In this document: positions 1 through 8,283 of the stretch, piece after piece
Numbering within the stretch: the stretch's first letter is position 1
Layout of the letters: each line of letters opens with the position of its first letter
NCBI GenBank assembly: GCA_002471185.1
Contig: DKPL01000082.1
Location: 381 to 13,682 of the forward strand
Direction of reading: 5' to 3'
Origin: Bacteroides sp. UBA7335
GTDB taxonomy: Bacteria > Bacteroidota > Bacteroidia > Bacteroidales > Bacteroidaceae
Length of the DNA: 13,302 nucleotides
The notes under the pieces: generated by a model
Databases searched by the model: none
What the model saw: the letters and a program-made list of their open reading frames with translations, nothing else
What the model was told of the DNA's origin: nothing
Program-made: the position numbers and the translations under genes

Positions 1-610
1 CTCTTTTTTATTTAGTTTAATGGCTAAATAGTTTGCTCTATATACTTTTTTTGTTTTCTTTTATAAGCATGACTTTTATAAGTCTGATTTTTTATTTAAA
101 TCTTTTTATGTTTTTGCTGTATTTGTATCTTTGACTTATTGTATCATAATTTCTTGTAGTGTCATTGAGATAAATTTACTCTTGATTTCTTGGCTAAAAA
201 TCTTAAATGAGGGGTACGAGGTAAAATCATTTCGACTTAGTCATTTGGACTTATTTTTTTATTGCTTGTTCGACAAACTTTTTATCCATGGTATTTTAGC
301 TTGGGTTCGTTGAGGCGCTTTTCTCTTTCTTTAAAGCAGTTGTATCGATTGTTGAATGAGCTTAGGTGTTAGATGTGTAGAGTCTTATTACTGTGTTTTC
401 TAAGGCGGTTTGTGTTGATCTATCTCGCCTTTTATTGTTTTCTCCGGATATTCTCAATTTGAAATGTGGGACATCCTCACAATGTTAAGTTTGTAAGAGG
501 AGATTTTTAATTGGGGCAGTCTAGATAGATTGATTTTGATAGCGCGGTAAACGATTCGTTTTATCGTTTTTATTGATTGACAAATTGGTGTTTTTTAATT
601 GGAGTTTTGA
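1..610. other. T-rich region with no supportable gene
   Basis: No recognisable protein or RNA gene is visible on either strand. The plus strand is strongly T-rich. A 60-codon frame (131-313) has a hydrophobic, low-complexity product, no ribosome binding site and no family resemblance, so I leave it out. On the minus strand, about 40 codons between stops near 491 and 369 are somewhat protein-like but have no start codon and are surrounded by stops. The stretch may be decayed sequence or a long intergenic region. Confidence 0.5.
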
Positions 611-655
611 TATAATAAAAAGAGGACAAAGTTTCATCAACGAAACCTTGTCCTC
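611..655 (-). terminator. Rho-independent terminator on the minus strand
   Basis: A hairpin at 622-655 has a 14-base-pair stem (GAGGACAAAGTTTC against GAAACCTTGTCCTC, with one A/C mismatch) and a six-base loop. Read on the minus strand it is followed at once by TTTTTATTATA (611-621), the classical stem plus U-tract arrangement. The plus-strand side has no T-run, so it should act on minus-strand transcripts. The nearest minus-strand gene upstream is the antiporter ending at 1011, which would then have a 3' untranslated region of about 350 bases. An unannotated small RNA ending here is an alternative. Confidence 0.75.
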
Positions 656-768
656 CTATTTCCTAACCAATTAATGTGAGTGTCTATTAAAATAGAAAAT
701 AGAAATCTATTGTATTTTAAAAGAACAATCGCTTGCTTGTGTGCCAAACAAAGGTCATGTTAAAGTAA

Positions 769-1041
769 TTGGATTACTTTAATCTCAACTTTTATTCTAC
801 ACTAAAGATACTACTAGTAAATAGTCGCTGTGATATCAATGCTTCAAAAAAACCTTCATTCTATCAAAAAGAGCTTTTAGAAGTGGCTGAAATGTTAAAT
901 GAAACTCCATAAACTATAGAAGTATTAGAGTGTAGCCTCTTTGTGGTACTAAACTAAGCCCTAGAACTACTTAATCATGACGATGCGATTTGTGTCGATA
1001 AATTGTGTTATTATAGTTTCAGTATAAGAACTAAAATATAG
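769..1041 (+). pseudogene. Possible decayed coding relic with two in-frame TAA codons
   Basis: One plus-strand frame reads like protein across two stops. It gives FYQKELLEVAEMLNETP, a TAA at 904-912, TIEVLECSLFVVLN, a second TAA near 955, then ALELLNHDDAICVDKLC, ending at TAG 1039-1041. Composition is acidic, helical and leucine-rich, unlike random AT-rich sequence, and each TAA is one substitution from CAA, GAA or AAA. No start codon fits the beginning of the frame. I do not recognise the family. The last 31 bases are antisense to the 3' end of the antiporter gene. It may be a chance open frame; I rate it a modest possibility. Confidence 0.3.
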
Positions 1042-1976
1042 GCTACATAACATAGTACCAATATCGAACCCTCAACACGTGTTATAGTACGTTTTGCAAA
1101 GAATAGTCCGAATATCCATAATAAAACTCCAGCTGCAACTAGCGATAATAGATCAAAATTGGTAATACCATTTAACCTTAAAGGAGTGATTGATGCACTG
1201 CATCCTAGTACAAAAAATAGGTTGAATAGATTGCTTCCGATGGCATTTCCGATGGCTATTTCTGGATTCTTTTTGAGTGCTGCTACGATTGATGTAGCCA
1301 GTTCGGGCAGTGATGTTCCTCCAGCCACCAAGGTTAATCCGATGACTGCCTCGCTAACTCCAAGACCACGTGCTATGCCCGATGCTCCTTTTACAAACCA
1401 GTCTCCTCCAAAGATAAGAGCAGCTAGTCCTACCGCAATATATATTACCGATTTCAATACTGGTAATTGTTTAATTTGGTCTTGTTCTTGCTCATCGTCA
1501 TCATTATTTCCACCTCGTGCTATTGCAAAGGTATATCCCATAAAAATAAGGAAGAAGCAGAGCAGAAGCAGTCCATCGGTACGACTTATCACATTGTACG
1601 ATGCCTTGTTGATTAGCACATCGTTGGCACAGATTAGTAATACTACCGAAGAGAGTATGCAAAGGGGTATTTCCTTTCGTAATGTATTCTTTTTGATTAC
1701 GATAGGTGCAACCAATGAGGTGCATCCCACAATCATTAATGTGTTGAATAGGTTGCTTCCTACTACATTGCCAATGGCAAAGTCGGCATTGCCCTGTATG
1801 GCAGATGAAAGACTCACTGTCAGCTCTGGTGCCGATGTTCCAAATGACACAATGGTTAGTCCGATGACAATTGAAGGGATGTTGAAGCGTTTGGCAATCG
1901 ATGAAGCACCGTCAGTCAGTCCGTTAGCACCTGCCAGAATCAAAACCAATCCGCCTAGAAGTAATAGTATATCCAT
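1011..1976 (-). CDS. CaCA-family sodium/calcium antiporter (YrbG-like)
   Basis: A 321-residue inner-membrane cation/calcium exchanger, expected to export Ca2+ in exchange for Na+ or H+. Length and architecture match bacterial YrbG-type members: two homologous halves of about five membrane helices each. The alpha-1 repeat shows FGTSAPEL (45-52) and GNVVGSNLFN (69-78). The alpha-2 repeat shows AGGTSLPELATS (218-229) and GNAIGSNLFN (243-252), including the ion-binding glutamates E51 and E225. The halves are joined by an acidic cytoplasmic loop (156-168, GNNDDDEQEQDQ region), a plausible regulatory site. The first half has GANGLTDGAS where many members, and the second half here (GGDWFVKGAS), carry an acidic residue. 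The ATG at 1976 has no Shine-Dalgarno sequence, but a -7-type promoter element lies about 50 bases upstream. The ion specificity is inferred from the family. Confidence 0.95.
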   Translation of the reverse strand: MDILLLLGGLVLILAGANGLTDGASSIAKRFNIPSIVIGLTIVSFGTSAPELTVSLSSAIQGNADFAIGNVVGSNLFNTLMIVGCTSLVAPIVIKKNTLRKEIPLCILSSVVLLICANDVLINKASYNVISRTDGLLLLCFFLIFMGYTFAIARGGNNDDDEQEQDQIKQLPVLKSVIYIAVGLAALIFGGDWFVKGASGIARGLGVSEAVIGLTLVAGGTSLPELATSIVAALKKNPEIAIGNAIGSNLFNLFFVLGCSASITPLRLNGITNFDLLSLVAAGVLLWIFGLFFAKRTITRVEGSILVLCYVAYILVLILKL

Positions 1977-2023
1977 AGTTGTAATTTAAATTATGCAGAC
2001 TTAGTCGGCTGTTTTACACCGCT

Positions 2024-2031
2024 CAAAGATA
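2024..2031 (-). promoter_or_regulatory. Putative -7 promoter element of the antiporter gene
   Basis: The minus strand reads TATCTTTG here, an exact match to the Bacteroidetes -7 consensus TAnnTTTG used by the primary sigma factor. It would place transcription start near 2017, leaving a leader of about 40 bases before the ATG at 1976. No clear TTTG is seen at the expected -33 position, so support rests on the -7 element and its location. Confidence 0.5.
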
Positions 2032-2071
2032 GCTATTTTTATCATATTCGTCTACTTGGCAGTATTTTAGT

Positions 2072-2159
2072 TGTAGTGATTAAATATTGAAGTTGTAGTT
2101 CCAAAGTATTGGAACTGTAGTTCCGAACTATTGGAGGCATAGTTTCAACCCTTTGGAAG
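2072..2159. repeat. 22-base tandem repeat with palindromic units, four copies
   Basis: Four units of exactly 22 bases follow each other at 2072, 2094, 2116 and 2138. The clearest is TGTAGTTCC-AAAG-TATTGGAAC (2094-2115), containing the inverted repeat GTTCCAA/TTGGAAC. The next has TGTAGTTCC-GAAC-TATTGGAGG. The outer two are more diverged: the first matches at about 14 of 22 positions. Weak in-phase traces occur on both sides (2050-2071, 2160-2181). Because 22 is not a multiple of three, the repeat does not encode a repeated peptide, which argues against the 97-codon minus-strand frame that crosses it. It sits in the 436-base gap between the divergent antiporter and MscS genes. The rest of that gap shows no gene. 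Confidence 0.75.
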
Positions 2160-2412
2160 CAAACTGAAACATATTGCGGTTTAAGATGGTAAAATGCATC
2201 ATTGTTAAATTTCAGGGGATAAGGACTAAGTCTGTTGTATATCATTGTGCCTATGGTTTTAAAACAATCTGCTGTTTTTGCTGTTTTATTATTGATATTA
2301 TATTTATAATCTACTTGTGTTGTGACTTCTATCATTTACGGCGTATTATCTAGAATAATAGTTGGTAAATTGAAGATGAATCGAACACTGTAAAGCGGTA
2401 TTTTTTTGATTT

Positions 2413-4290
2413 ATGAAAAGAGCGTTACTCTATCTTTCGTTTATCGTTATTGGTGCGTCAGCCTCTCTCTCGGCTCAGTTGCTTAAAGAGGTACGCAACT
2501 TTCTGAAAGATTCTATTGATACAACTGTCCCTACTCCCCAGGCTGTCATCGATTCAGACTCATTGGCATTTGTAAAGATGCAGCTTGAGTTGCAAGAGGC
2601 TAAACTTAATGAGGCCAACTTGCGTATGCAGCTCGAAGACATCCAGTTGCAGCACCTTTCGGGCGATTCGCTGAAAAAGGTAAAACAAAAGATCAGAATA
2701 GACTCCTTGCGTGCTGTAACTCCCGGTGTGCCAGTAGTGGTAGAAGGGGATACTCTTTTTTATCTTTATGCTAAAAATGGAGGGTTCAGTGCCAAGCAGC
2801 GTGCTGAGATGGAGGCCGAATCTATTGAAGAGCTTGGCAAGAAGATGAAACTTCGTCCCGACTCGCTTTACCTTGAAAATACCGATACCGGCACCAGTTT
2901 GATGTATGAGGGAAAAGCCATTACTACCATAACCGACATGGATGCCATGTGGACTGGGGTGTCGCGCGAACAGCTTGCGCAAGATCAACGCGAGATTGTT
3001 AAGGCTAAACTTGATAAAATGAAGCGAGCTCATAGCTTCTGGCAATGGGGCAAGCGTATTGGATTATTCTTTTTGGTCATCGCATGTCAGTGGGCGCTAT
3101 TTTGGCTTACCGGATGGGTATATCGCAAAGTGAAGCTTCGCATCGAGAAACTCAAAGATACCAAGCTAAAACCATTCAAGATACAAAATTACGAGCTGCT
3201 CGATACCGAACGGCAAGTCAAAGTCATCATCTTCTTTGCCAATATTGGGCGTTGGGTACTTATGGCTTTGCAGTTACTTATCTCAGTACCATTGCTCTTC
3301 TCTATTTTTCCGAAGACTAAAAAGATAGCTTTTACCATTTTGTCGTATGTGTGGGAGCCGGTTAGGAGTATTGGGTTAGGTGTGGTGCATTACATCCCCA
3401 ATCTTTTTACCATCTGTATCATCTGGATTGCTGTACGCTATTTGGTTCGCCTGGTTAAGTATCTGGCCACTGAAATCGAAGCTGAACGACTCAAACTAGG
3501 TAGCTTTTATGCCGATTGGGCTATGCCCACCTATCATATTGTACGCTTTTTGCTCTATGCCTTTATGATTGCGATGGTTTATCCTTATCTTCCCGGTGCC
3601 AAAAGTGGTGTGTTTCAAGGCATATCGGTATTTATCGGGTTGATTGTGTCGTTAGGCTCTAGCACCGTCATCGGAAACATTATTGCAGGTCTCGTTATCA
3701 CCTATATGCGCTCCTTCAATGTGGGCGATCGCATCAAACTTAATGATACCACCGGCAATGTGATTGAAAAAACTCCGCTGGTTATTCGGGTACGTACTCC
3801 CAAAAATGAGATTGTAACCATTCCCAACTCATTTATGATGTCTACTCAGACGGTCAACTATAGTAACTCGGCTCGGCAGTATGGGTTGATTATTCATTCT
3901 GAAGTAACTATTGGTTACGATGCTCCTTGGCGCAAAGTGCATCAGTTGCTTATTGATGCTGCGCTCAATACGCCGGGGGTGCAAGAAGATCCTGCTCCCT
4001 TTGTGCTTGAAACTTCGTTGAGCGATTTTTATCCGGTTTATCAAATTAACGCTTACATCAAAGAGGCTGATAAGATGCCGCGCATCTTATCAGCATTGCA
4101 TCAAAATATTCAAGATTGCTTCAACAATGCCGGAGTTGAGATTCTTTCGCCACACTACAATGCGGTTCGCAATGGCAATGCTTCTACCATCCCCAAGGAT
4201 GACTTGCGACCAAAGCCTGCAGCTTCTGCTGCTGATGTAGCTCCAAGCTCAGCAACGGGTAGCACAACAAAAGATGAACTAAATGTGTAA
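2413..4290 (+). CDS. MscS-family mechanosensitive ion channel with periplasmic N-terminal domain
   Basis: A 625-residue mechanosensitive channel expected to relieve osmotic pressure by opening under membrane tension. Residues 1-21 form a signal peptide (ending SLSA-Q). Residues 50-100 are a Q/E/L-rich predicted coiled coil in an extracytoplasmic region that runs to about 205. Membrane segments follow near 214-236, 268-298, 325-350, 376-395 and 399-432. The last is the pore helix, with small-residue packing GSSTVIGNIIAG (415-426), leading into the conserved RSFNVGDRIKL (433-443) and TIPNSF (469-474) of the cytoplasmic beta domain. The C-terminal cage domain spans about 488-580, followed by an A/S/P/T-rich tail. 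It is more than twice the length of E. coli MscS (286 residues) and nearer the larger YbdG/MscK-like members. There is no Shine-Dalgarno sequence. The start is set by the signal peptide. Confidence 0.95.
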   Translation: MKRALLYLSFIVIGASASLSAQLLKEVRNFLKDSIDTTVPTPQAVIDSDSLAFVKMQLELQEAKLNEANLRMQLEDIQLQHLSGDSLKKVKQKIRIDSLRAVTPGVPVVVEGDTLFYLYAKNGGFSAKQRAEMEAESIEELGKKMKLRPDSLYLENTDTGTSLMYEGKAITTITDMDAMWTGVSREQLAQDQREIVKAKLDKMKRAHSFWQWGKRIGLFFLVIACQWALFWLTGWVYRKVKLRIEKLKDTKLKPFKIQNYELLDTERQVKVIIFFANIGRWVLMALQLLISVPLLFSIFPKTKKIAFTILSYVWEPVRSIGLGVVHYIPNLFTICIIWIAVRYLVRLVKYLATEIEAERLKLGSFYADWAMPTYHIVRFLLYAFMIAMVYPYLPGAKSGVFQGISVFIGLIVSLGSSTVIGNIIAGLVITYMRSFNVGDRIKLNDTTGNVIEKTPLVIRVRTPKNEIVTIPNSFMMSTQTVNYSNSARQYGLIIHSEVTIGYDAPWRKVHQLLIDAALNTPGVQEDPAPFVLETSLSDFYPVYQINAYIKEADKMPRILSALHQNIQDCFNNAGVEILSPHYNAVRNGNASTIPKDDLRPKPAASAADVAPSSATGSTTKDELNV

Positions 4291-4309
4291 TGTTACTTCA
4301 TTATACGCA

Positions 4310-4368
4310 ACAAGGTGTATCATTACTTGATACACCTTGTCGTAGGCTTGTGTTGAATTTTTCAACAC
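4310..4368. terminator. Paired hairpins between convergent genes, probable bidirectional terminator
   Basis: The 110-base gap between the MscS stop and the phosphatase stop holds two perfect stem-loops. The first (4310-4340) has a 13-base-pair stem, ACAAGGTGTATCA against TGATACACCTTGT, with a five-base loop. The second (4350-4368) has an eight-base-pair stem, GTGTTGAA/TTCAACAC, with a three-base loop. Neither is followed by a long T-run, so U-tract-dependent termination is not certain. Position between converging genes supports a transcript-end role in both directions. Confidence 0.6.
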
Positions 4369-4400
4369 TTAGTCTCATTATTGATAGTTAGTGTGTGCTG

Positions 4401-5339
4401 TTACCTCTTTGTACGATTGATTGTATAGATGATGTTACCGGCTTTATCAATCATGTGTAGGTTTAGTTCTTTCTTATCCAACGACACTACCGAGAATCCG
4501 GCTTCGGGGCTGCAAAACTGTGTGCCTGTAGTTGGTTGAACTTTACGAGCCAAAGATGCCGACGAGTTTACTACATAGTCTATATCGCTATCGGGCATAC
4601 GGATGTGTTGGAAGTTATGAATGTGTCCTGCCACATATAAGTCTACCTGATGTTTTTTCAGGATTGGGTTTAAACGATTTTGCAAGTCGGTACGTTCGCT
4701 TCCATCCTTTGGGGTGTACGCATACATTGGGTGATGTCCGGCCACAATTACCCAATCTTCTTTTGCACTGGTCAATACAGAGTCTATCCAAGCCAGCTGT
4801 TTATTTATATCTTGTAGGTTAGCATCCGGATATTTATCGTTCTCTTTGCGGTATTTATCAATCAGCGGTGTGGTATCTACCCAAACCACACGAATAGTTG
4901 TGTTTCCTTTGTGGCTGAAGGTTTTGGTGTAATAGCGTTCCGGCATCGACCAACGTCTGCTGATTTGACTATAGTCTATTACCGCATCGGTATTTCCACG
5001 ATACTCGTGGTTACCCAACACCGGAAACCAGTCAATCATCAACTCAGGGTGTGAGTAGATCAACTCGTAGTTGGTCATCCAAAGCGGGTCGTTTACGCTG
5101 CGCACCCCGTCGAAGTGGTGAACGTCTCCTGTAGCCACTACAAATTCCGGTCCGATTTCATCGCCCATTTCGCCCATTAGTTCGGCTATTGGTTTTTGGT
5201 CATAATAGCCATTGCGTCCTAGGTCGTTGGCAATATAGAAATTGAATTTCTTCTCAAATTGTGAGTAATCGGTGATTTGTGCTTGAGCGAAAGCTGTGAT
5301 ACAGAGAAACAGCGCAATAATTTGATTTCTTAATTTCAT
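4401..5339 (-). CDS. Secreted metallophosphoesterase, purple acid phosphatase-like
   Basis: A 312-residue calcineurin-like phosphoesterase of the tartrate-resistant acid phosphatase type, expected to hydrolyse phosphate monoesters outside the cytoplasm. A signal peptide covers residues 1-20 (FAQA-Q). The metal-ligand blocks occur in family order: NDLGRNG (D39), GDVHHFDG (D72), GNHEY (N110, H111), GHHPMY (H202) and GHIHN (H239, H241). In classical purple acid phosphatases the second block is GDNFY, whose tyrosine binds Fe(III) and gives the colour. Here that position is H75, so the enzyme should bind a different metal pair or lack the purple band. The gene starts 23 bases after the TonB receptor stop on the same strand, with no promoter or Shine-Dalgarno sequence between, indicating an operon. 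Substrate is unknown. Confidence 0.9.
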   Translation of the reverse strand: MKLRNQIIALFLCITAFAQAQITDYSQFEKKFNFYIANDLGRNGYYDQKPIAELMGEMGDEIGPEFVVATGDVHHFDGVRSVNDPLWMTNYELIYSHPELMIDWFPVLGNHEYRGNTDAVIDYSQISRRWSMPERYYTKTFSHKGNTTIRVVWVDTTPLIDKYRKENDKYPDANLQDINKQLAWIDSVLTSAKEDWVIVAGHHPMYAYTPKDGSERTDLQNRLNPILKKHQVDLYVAGHIHNFQHIRMPDSDIDYVVNSSASLARKVQPTTGTQFCSPEAGFSVVSLDKKELNLHMIDKAGNIIYTINRTKR

Positions 5340-5362
5340 TGTTTACTTGTTGAGTTACTGGT

Positions 5363-8179
5363 TTATAAGTTAATCTTGATACCTGCATTTACCTTTACAC
5401 CGTAGTATTCGGCTTGCATGGTGCGGCTCGAAGTTCCTTGGTAGTAACGTAAGGGTTGGTTGAGCAGGTTGTTTGCTTCGGCATATACAGTAATTAAGCA
5501 CTTCTTGCCGAATGTATAGCTTGCATTTACATCCATATAGTTCACTTTGTCGTAGTAGCGATCGTAGAATTGGCTCACTCCCATTTCGTCGATAAAGCTT
5601 GATGCGAAGTTGTAGCTAAGGCGTACGCTAACTCCTTTCTTCTCGAAGAATAGTGAAGCGTTGGCGGTGTGTTCGGGCGATCCGGGTAGGCGAAGTCCAC
5701 TTTCGTTTTCGCGGCCTTCGAAGTTGAAATTCTTCACGCTGCTGTATGTGTAGGTATAGTTACCGTAGAACCCGATGCATTTTAGCGCCGGAGCGATGAA
5801 TCCGAAGTCGCGTTGGTAGCCCAGCTCTACACCTGCCAGGTTAGCATTTCCCGAGTTGCGTGGTTGCGAGAAACTGGTATAGATTACCCCTTCATAGTCG
5901 TAGTTTCTGAGTGTTTGGTCCACAATAAACTTGTTGATGCGCTTTGCGAATACCCCTGCACTAATCAAACCTACACTTTGAAAATAATACTCTCCACTCA
6001 AGTCGAAGTTGTAAGAGATGGTTGGCTTCAATTCGGGGTTACCCAGCGTGATGGTATTGTCGCTCATGCTGATGTTTACGCTAGGCACCAGGTTCGAGTA
6101 TTTGGGACGTGAAATGGTGTTGGTAAACGAGGCACGTAGGTTGAAGTCGTTGTTCACTTTATACTTTACCAATAGCGATGGCAATACGTTGGTGTAGCTG
6201 TCTTTGCTTTCGGCAGTAGGAGTTGTAACCTCTTCATCTACATTGTATGAGTTTCCGCTATATTTGATGTGGGTGTTTTCGATGCGCAGTCCTGCCATCA
6301 ATGCCCACTTTTTGCCTAAGTTCTGATCGAAGCGCAGATAGCCCGCTGTTACACGCTCATGCGCACTGTAATTGCCGGCCAACTCTTTCTCTACAAGTTC
6401 GCTTTCAAATAGTTCTGCATTGTTAAGATCGAGATGTCCCAAGTACTTTTTGTCTACGTAGCTACCTGCCTGATACTGGCTGCCCGGCATAAAGTTACTT
6501 TTAGTTTCGTTGGTTGTGTTAGCAAAGCTTTCAGTGTTGAATCCTTTCTTGTCGAGAGGCGTGTACGAGTACAATTGCTTGTCTTTGTCTTTGCTTTTAT
6601 CAACCATCTTTGCACCAAAGCGCAATGAGTTGCTGTATTTTCCTTGTGCCAAAGGCAATTTGAAGTTTACGCTAAGCTTTAAGTCTTTCTCGCTGATGTG
6701 TTGATTGCTTTCGGTAATCTCTTTCAATGAAAAAGAGTCATCGAGTGTCATGGTAGAACCTTCTGCCGGTGTATAAAGCGGCTTGCGCTCATCGCTCAGG
6801 TCTGCCACAAACTTTTGTTTTTTCAACTGATAGTCGATGTAGCGCTCGTTGGGGCGATCTTCGCTGGCTTTGGCATAGTTCGCATTCCAGTCTATGGATA
6901 GCTTGCCTACCAAGTGCTCTCCACCTAGCGTGAAGTCCATGGTGCGCTGACGTTCTAAGCGTGCATTGCGATTGTCGGGTGTACCTCCTTTGGTTTGCAC
7001 ACGCACGGTAGCTTGATTGTTGATAGAGCAGTAGTCGTTGCCGTTTTCATCTTCCTTCAGGTTTAAATCTTTAAGTGTGGTGCGGTAACGGTTTTCCCAG
7101 TCGTTGCGGTTATTGAATATACCTTTAAAGTATAGTTTGTTGTTGGTATTGATTTCCCAATCTAAGGCTCCCGAGTAGCTTTGGCGCTCGCGAGTGACAT
7201 AGTATTGACGAATCTGGTAGTCGGTTAGACAAAGTTCGCCTGTTTCTGCATCTTTATCCCAAACAAACTCCACATTGTCCGATCCTGACGGTGAGTTTTG
7301 ATAAGATGCAGCTAGCATGATGCCCAGCTTGTCATTGAAGAAACGATTGCCGTAAGTAAGTCCAAGGTTCAACTGAGCCTTGTTGCTAATCCAGTTGTAT
7401 CCTGTACCTACAGTGGCAGCTATCATTTGTTTGTAAGGTGAGTTTTTGGTGACCAGGTTGATTGAACCACCGATGGCATCGGCATCCATATCAGGGGTTA
7501 CTACTTTGTTAACTTCAATGGTCTGAATCATATCCGCCGGGATTAAGTCGAGCTGCACGTTGCGTGTATCGCCTTCGGCAGATGGCACACGGTTGCCATT
7601 GATGGTTACCGAACTAAGGTCGGCAGAGGTACCGCGGATTTGTCCGAAGCGTGCTTCGCCTTGGTCATATTGCACATTGATACCCGAAATACGCTTCAAA
7701 GCATCGCCTATGTTTGAGTCGGGAAATTTGCCCACTTGGTCGGCCGATACCACATTCTTAATGCCTAGACTGTTTTTTTGTGAGTTGATGGCGCGATGTT
7801 GACCCTGAAAAGCTCCACCAACAATAACCTCTTGTAGTTCAACTCCTTCGTTCATCACAAAGTCTTTGTCTAAAGTTTTTCCTGCCGGAATGGTAACGGT
7901 AATTTCGGTTGGTGCATAGCCCACGTAACTAACCTTTACAACATATACTCCCGGTTCAAGATTTGGGAATGTGTAGAAGCCATTTACGTCGCTCACTACA
8001 CCTGTACGTAATTTTTCAATGTAGATAGAAGCCCCGGGTAGGGTTTGTTTTTCTGTGTCCACAATTCTACCGCGAACAGTGCCGTGTTTTACCACATTCG
8101 AGTTTTCGTCGGCAAGTACCGAATTGCTGATAGTAGCCATGAGTAGCACGGCTGAGACTAGCTTAAAGATACGTTTCAT
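5363..8179 (-). CDS. TonB-dependent outer-membrane receptor with carboxypeptidase-regulatory-like domain
   Basis: A 938-residue outer-membrane active transporter. It has a signal peptide (1-23, VLA-D), a carboxypeptidase-regulatory-like beta domain (about 34-108, with GRIVDTEKQTLPGASIYI and NGFYTFPNLEPGVY), a TonB-box-like ELQEVIV (114-120), a plug domain (about 126-245, with FPDSNIGDALKRISGI and MDADAIGGSINLVT) and a 22-strand barrel ending in YGVKVNAGIKINL. The plug signature resembles the TonB-Xanth-Caul receptor class (TIGR01782) rather than SusC, and there is no SusD partner next door. The adjacent downstream phosphatase suggests an organic-phosphate ligand or product; this is inference. 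A TAnnTTTG element lies about 30 bases upstream of the ATG. Intact, with no frameshift seen. Confidence 0.95.
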   Translation of the reverse strand: MKRIFKLVSAVLLMATISNSVLADENSNVVKHGTVRGRIVDTEKQTLPGASIYIEKLRTGVVSDVNGFYTFPNLEPGVYVVKVSYVGYAPTEITVTIPAGKTLDKDFVMNEGVELQEVIVGGAFQGQHRAINSQKNSLGIKNVVSADQVGKFPDSNIGDALKRISGINVQYDQGEARFGQIRGTSADLSSVTINGNRVPSAEGDTRNVQLDLIPADMIQTIEVNKVVTPDMDADAIGGSINLVTKNSPYKQMIAATVGTGYNWISNKAQLNLGLTYGNRFFNDKLGIMLAASYQNSPSGSDNVEFVWDKDAETGELCLTDYQIRQYYVTRERQSYSGALDWEINTNNKLYFKGIFNNRNDWENRYRTTLKDLNLKEDENGNDYCSINNQATVRVQTKGGTPDNRNARLERQRTMDFTLGGEHLVGKLSIDWNANYAKASEDRPNERYIDYQLKKQKFVADLSDERKPLYTPAEGSTMTLDDSFSLKEITESNQHISEKDLKLSVNFKLPLAQGKYSNSLRFGAKMVDKSKDKDKQLYSYTPLDKKGFNTESFANTTNETKSNFMPGSQYQAGSYVDKKYLGHLDLNNAELFESELVEKELAGNYSAHERVTAGYLRFDQNLGKKWALMAGLRIENTHIKYSGNSYNVDEEVTTPTAESKDSYTNVLPSLLVKYKVNNDFNLRASFTNTISRPKYSNLVPSVNISMSDNTITLGNPELKPTISYNFDLSGEYYFQSVGLISAGVFAKRINKFIVDQTLRNYDYEGVIYTSFSQPRNSGNANLAGVELGYQRDFGFIAPALKCIGFYGNYTYTYSSVKNFNFEGRENESGLRLPGSPEHTANASLFFEKKGVSVRLSYNFASSFIDEMGVSQFYDRYYDKVNYMDVNASYTFGKKCLITVYAEANNLLNQPLRYYQGTSSRTMQAEYYGVKVNAGIKINL

Positions 8180-8209
8180 CTATTGATAATGTGCTTTAAT
8201 ATTTTGATG

Positions 8210-8217
8210 CAAAGGTA
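8210..8217 (-). promoter_or_regulatory. Putative -7 promoter element of the receptor-phosphatase operon
   Basis: The minus strand reads TACCTTTG, an exact match to the Bacteroidetes -7 consensus TAnnTTTG. Transcription would start near 8203, giving a leader of about 24 bases before the receptor ATG at 8179. No TTTG is visible at -33. The 104-base gap to the upstream methyltransferase makes an independent promoter for the receptor and phosphatase likely. Confidence 0.55.
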
Positions 8218-8283
8218 TCGGCGTGCGTTTACGATAATTTTACATCTACTTTAAAAAGCCATAACAATGATGCTACATTCGTG

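Noticed and set aside
131..313. A 60-codon plus-strand frame
   Set aside because: T-rich DNA naturally yields hydrophobic frames. There is no ribosome binding site and no family match.
1159..1989. A 276-codon plus-strand frame antisense to the antiporter
   Set aside because: It mirrors the antiporter, which has unmistakable CaCA motifs. Its product is P/S/T-rich and resembles no family.
2042..2335. A 97-codon minus-strand frame in the antiporter/MscS gap
   Set aside because: It crosses the 22-base repeat, whose period is not a multiple of three, and the product is low-complexity with no family resemblance.
5363..8179. The TonB receptor as a SusC-type polysaccharide receptor
   Set aside because: No SusD gene follows it and the plug signature resembles the TonB-Xanth-Caul class. 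The neighbour is a phosphatase, not a glycan enzyme.
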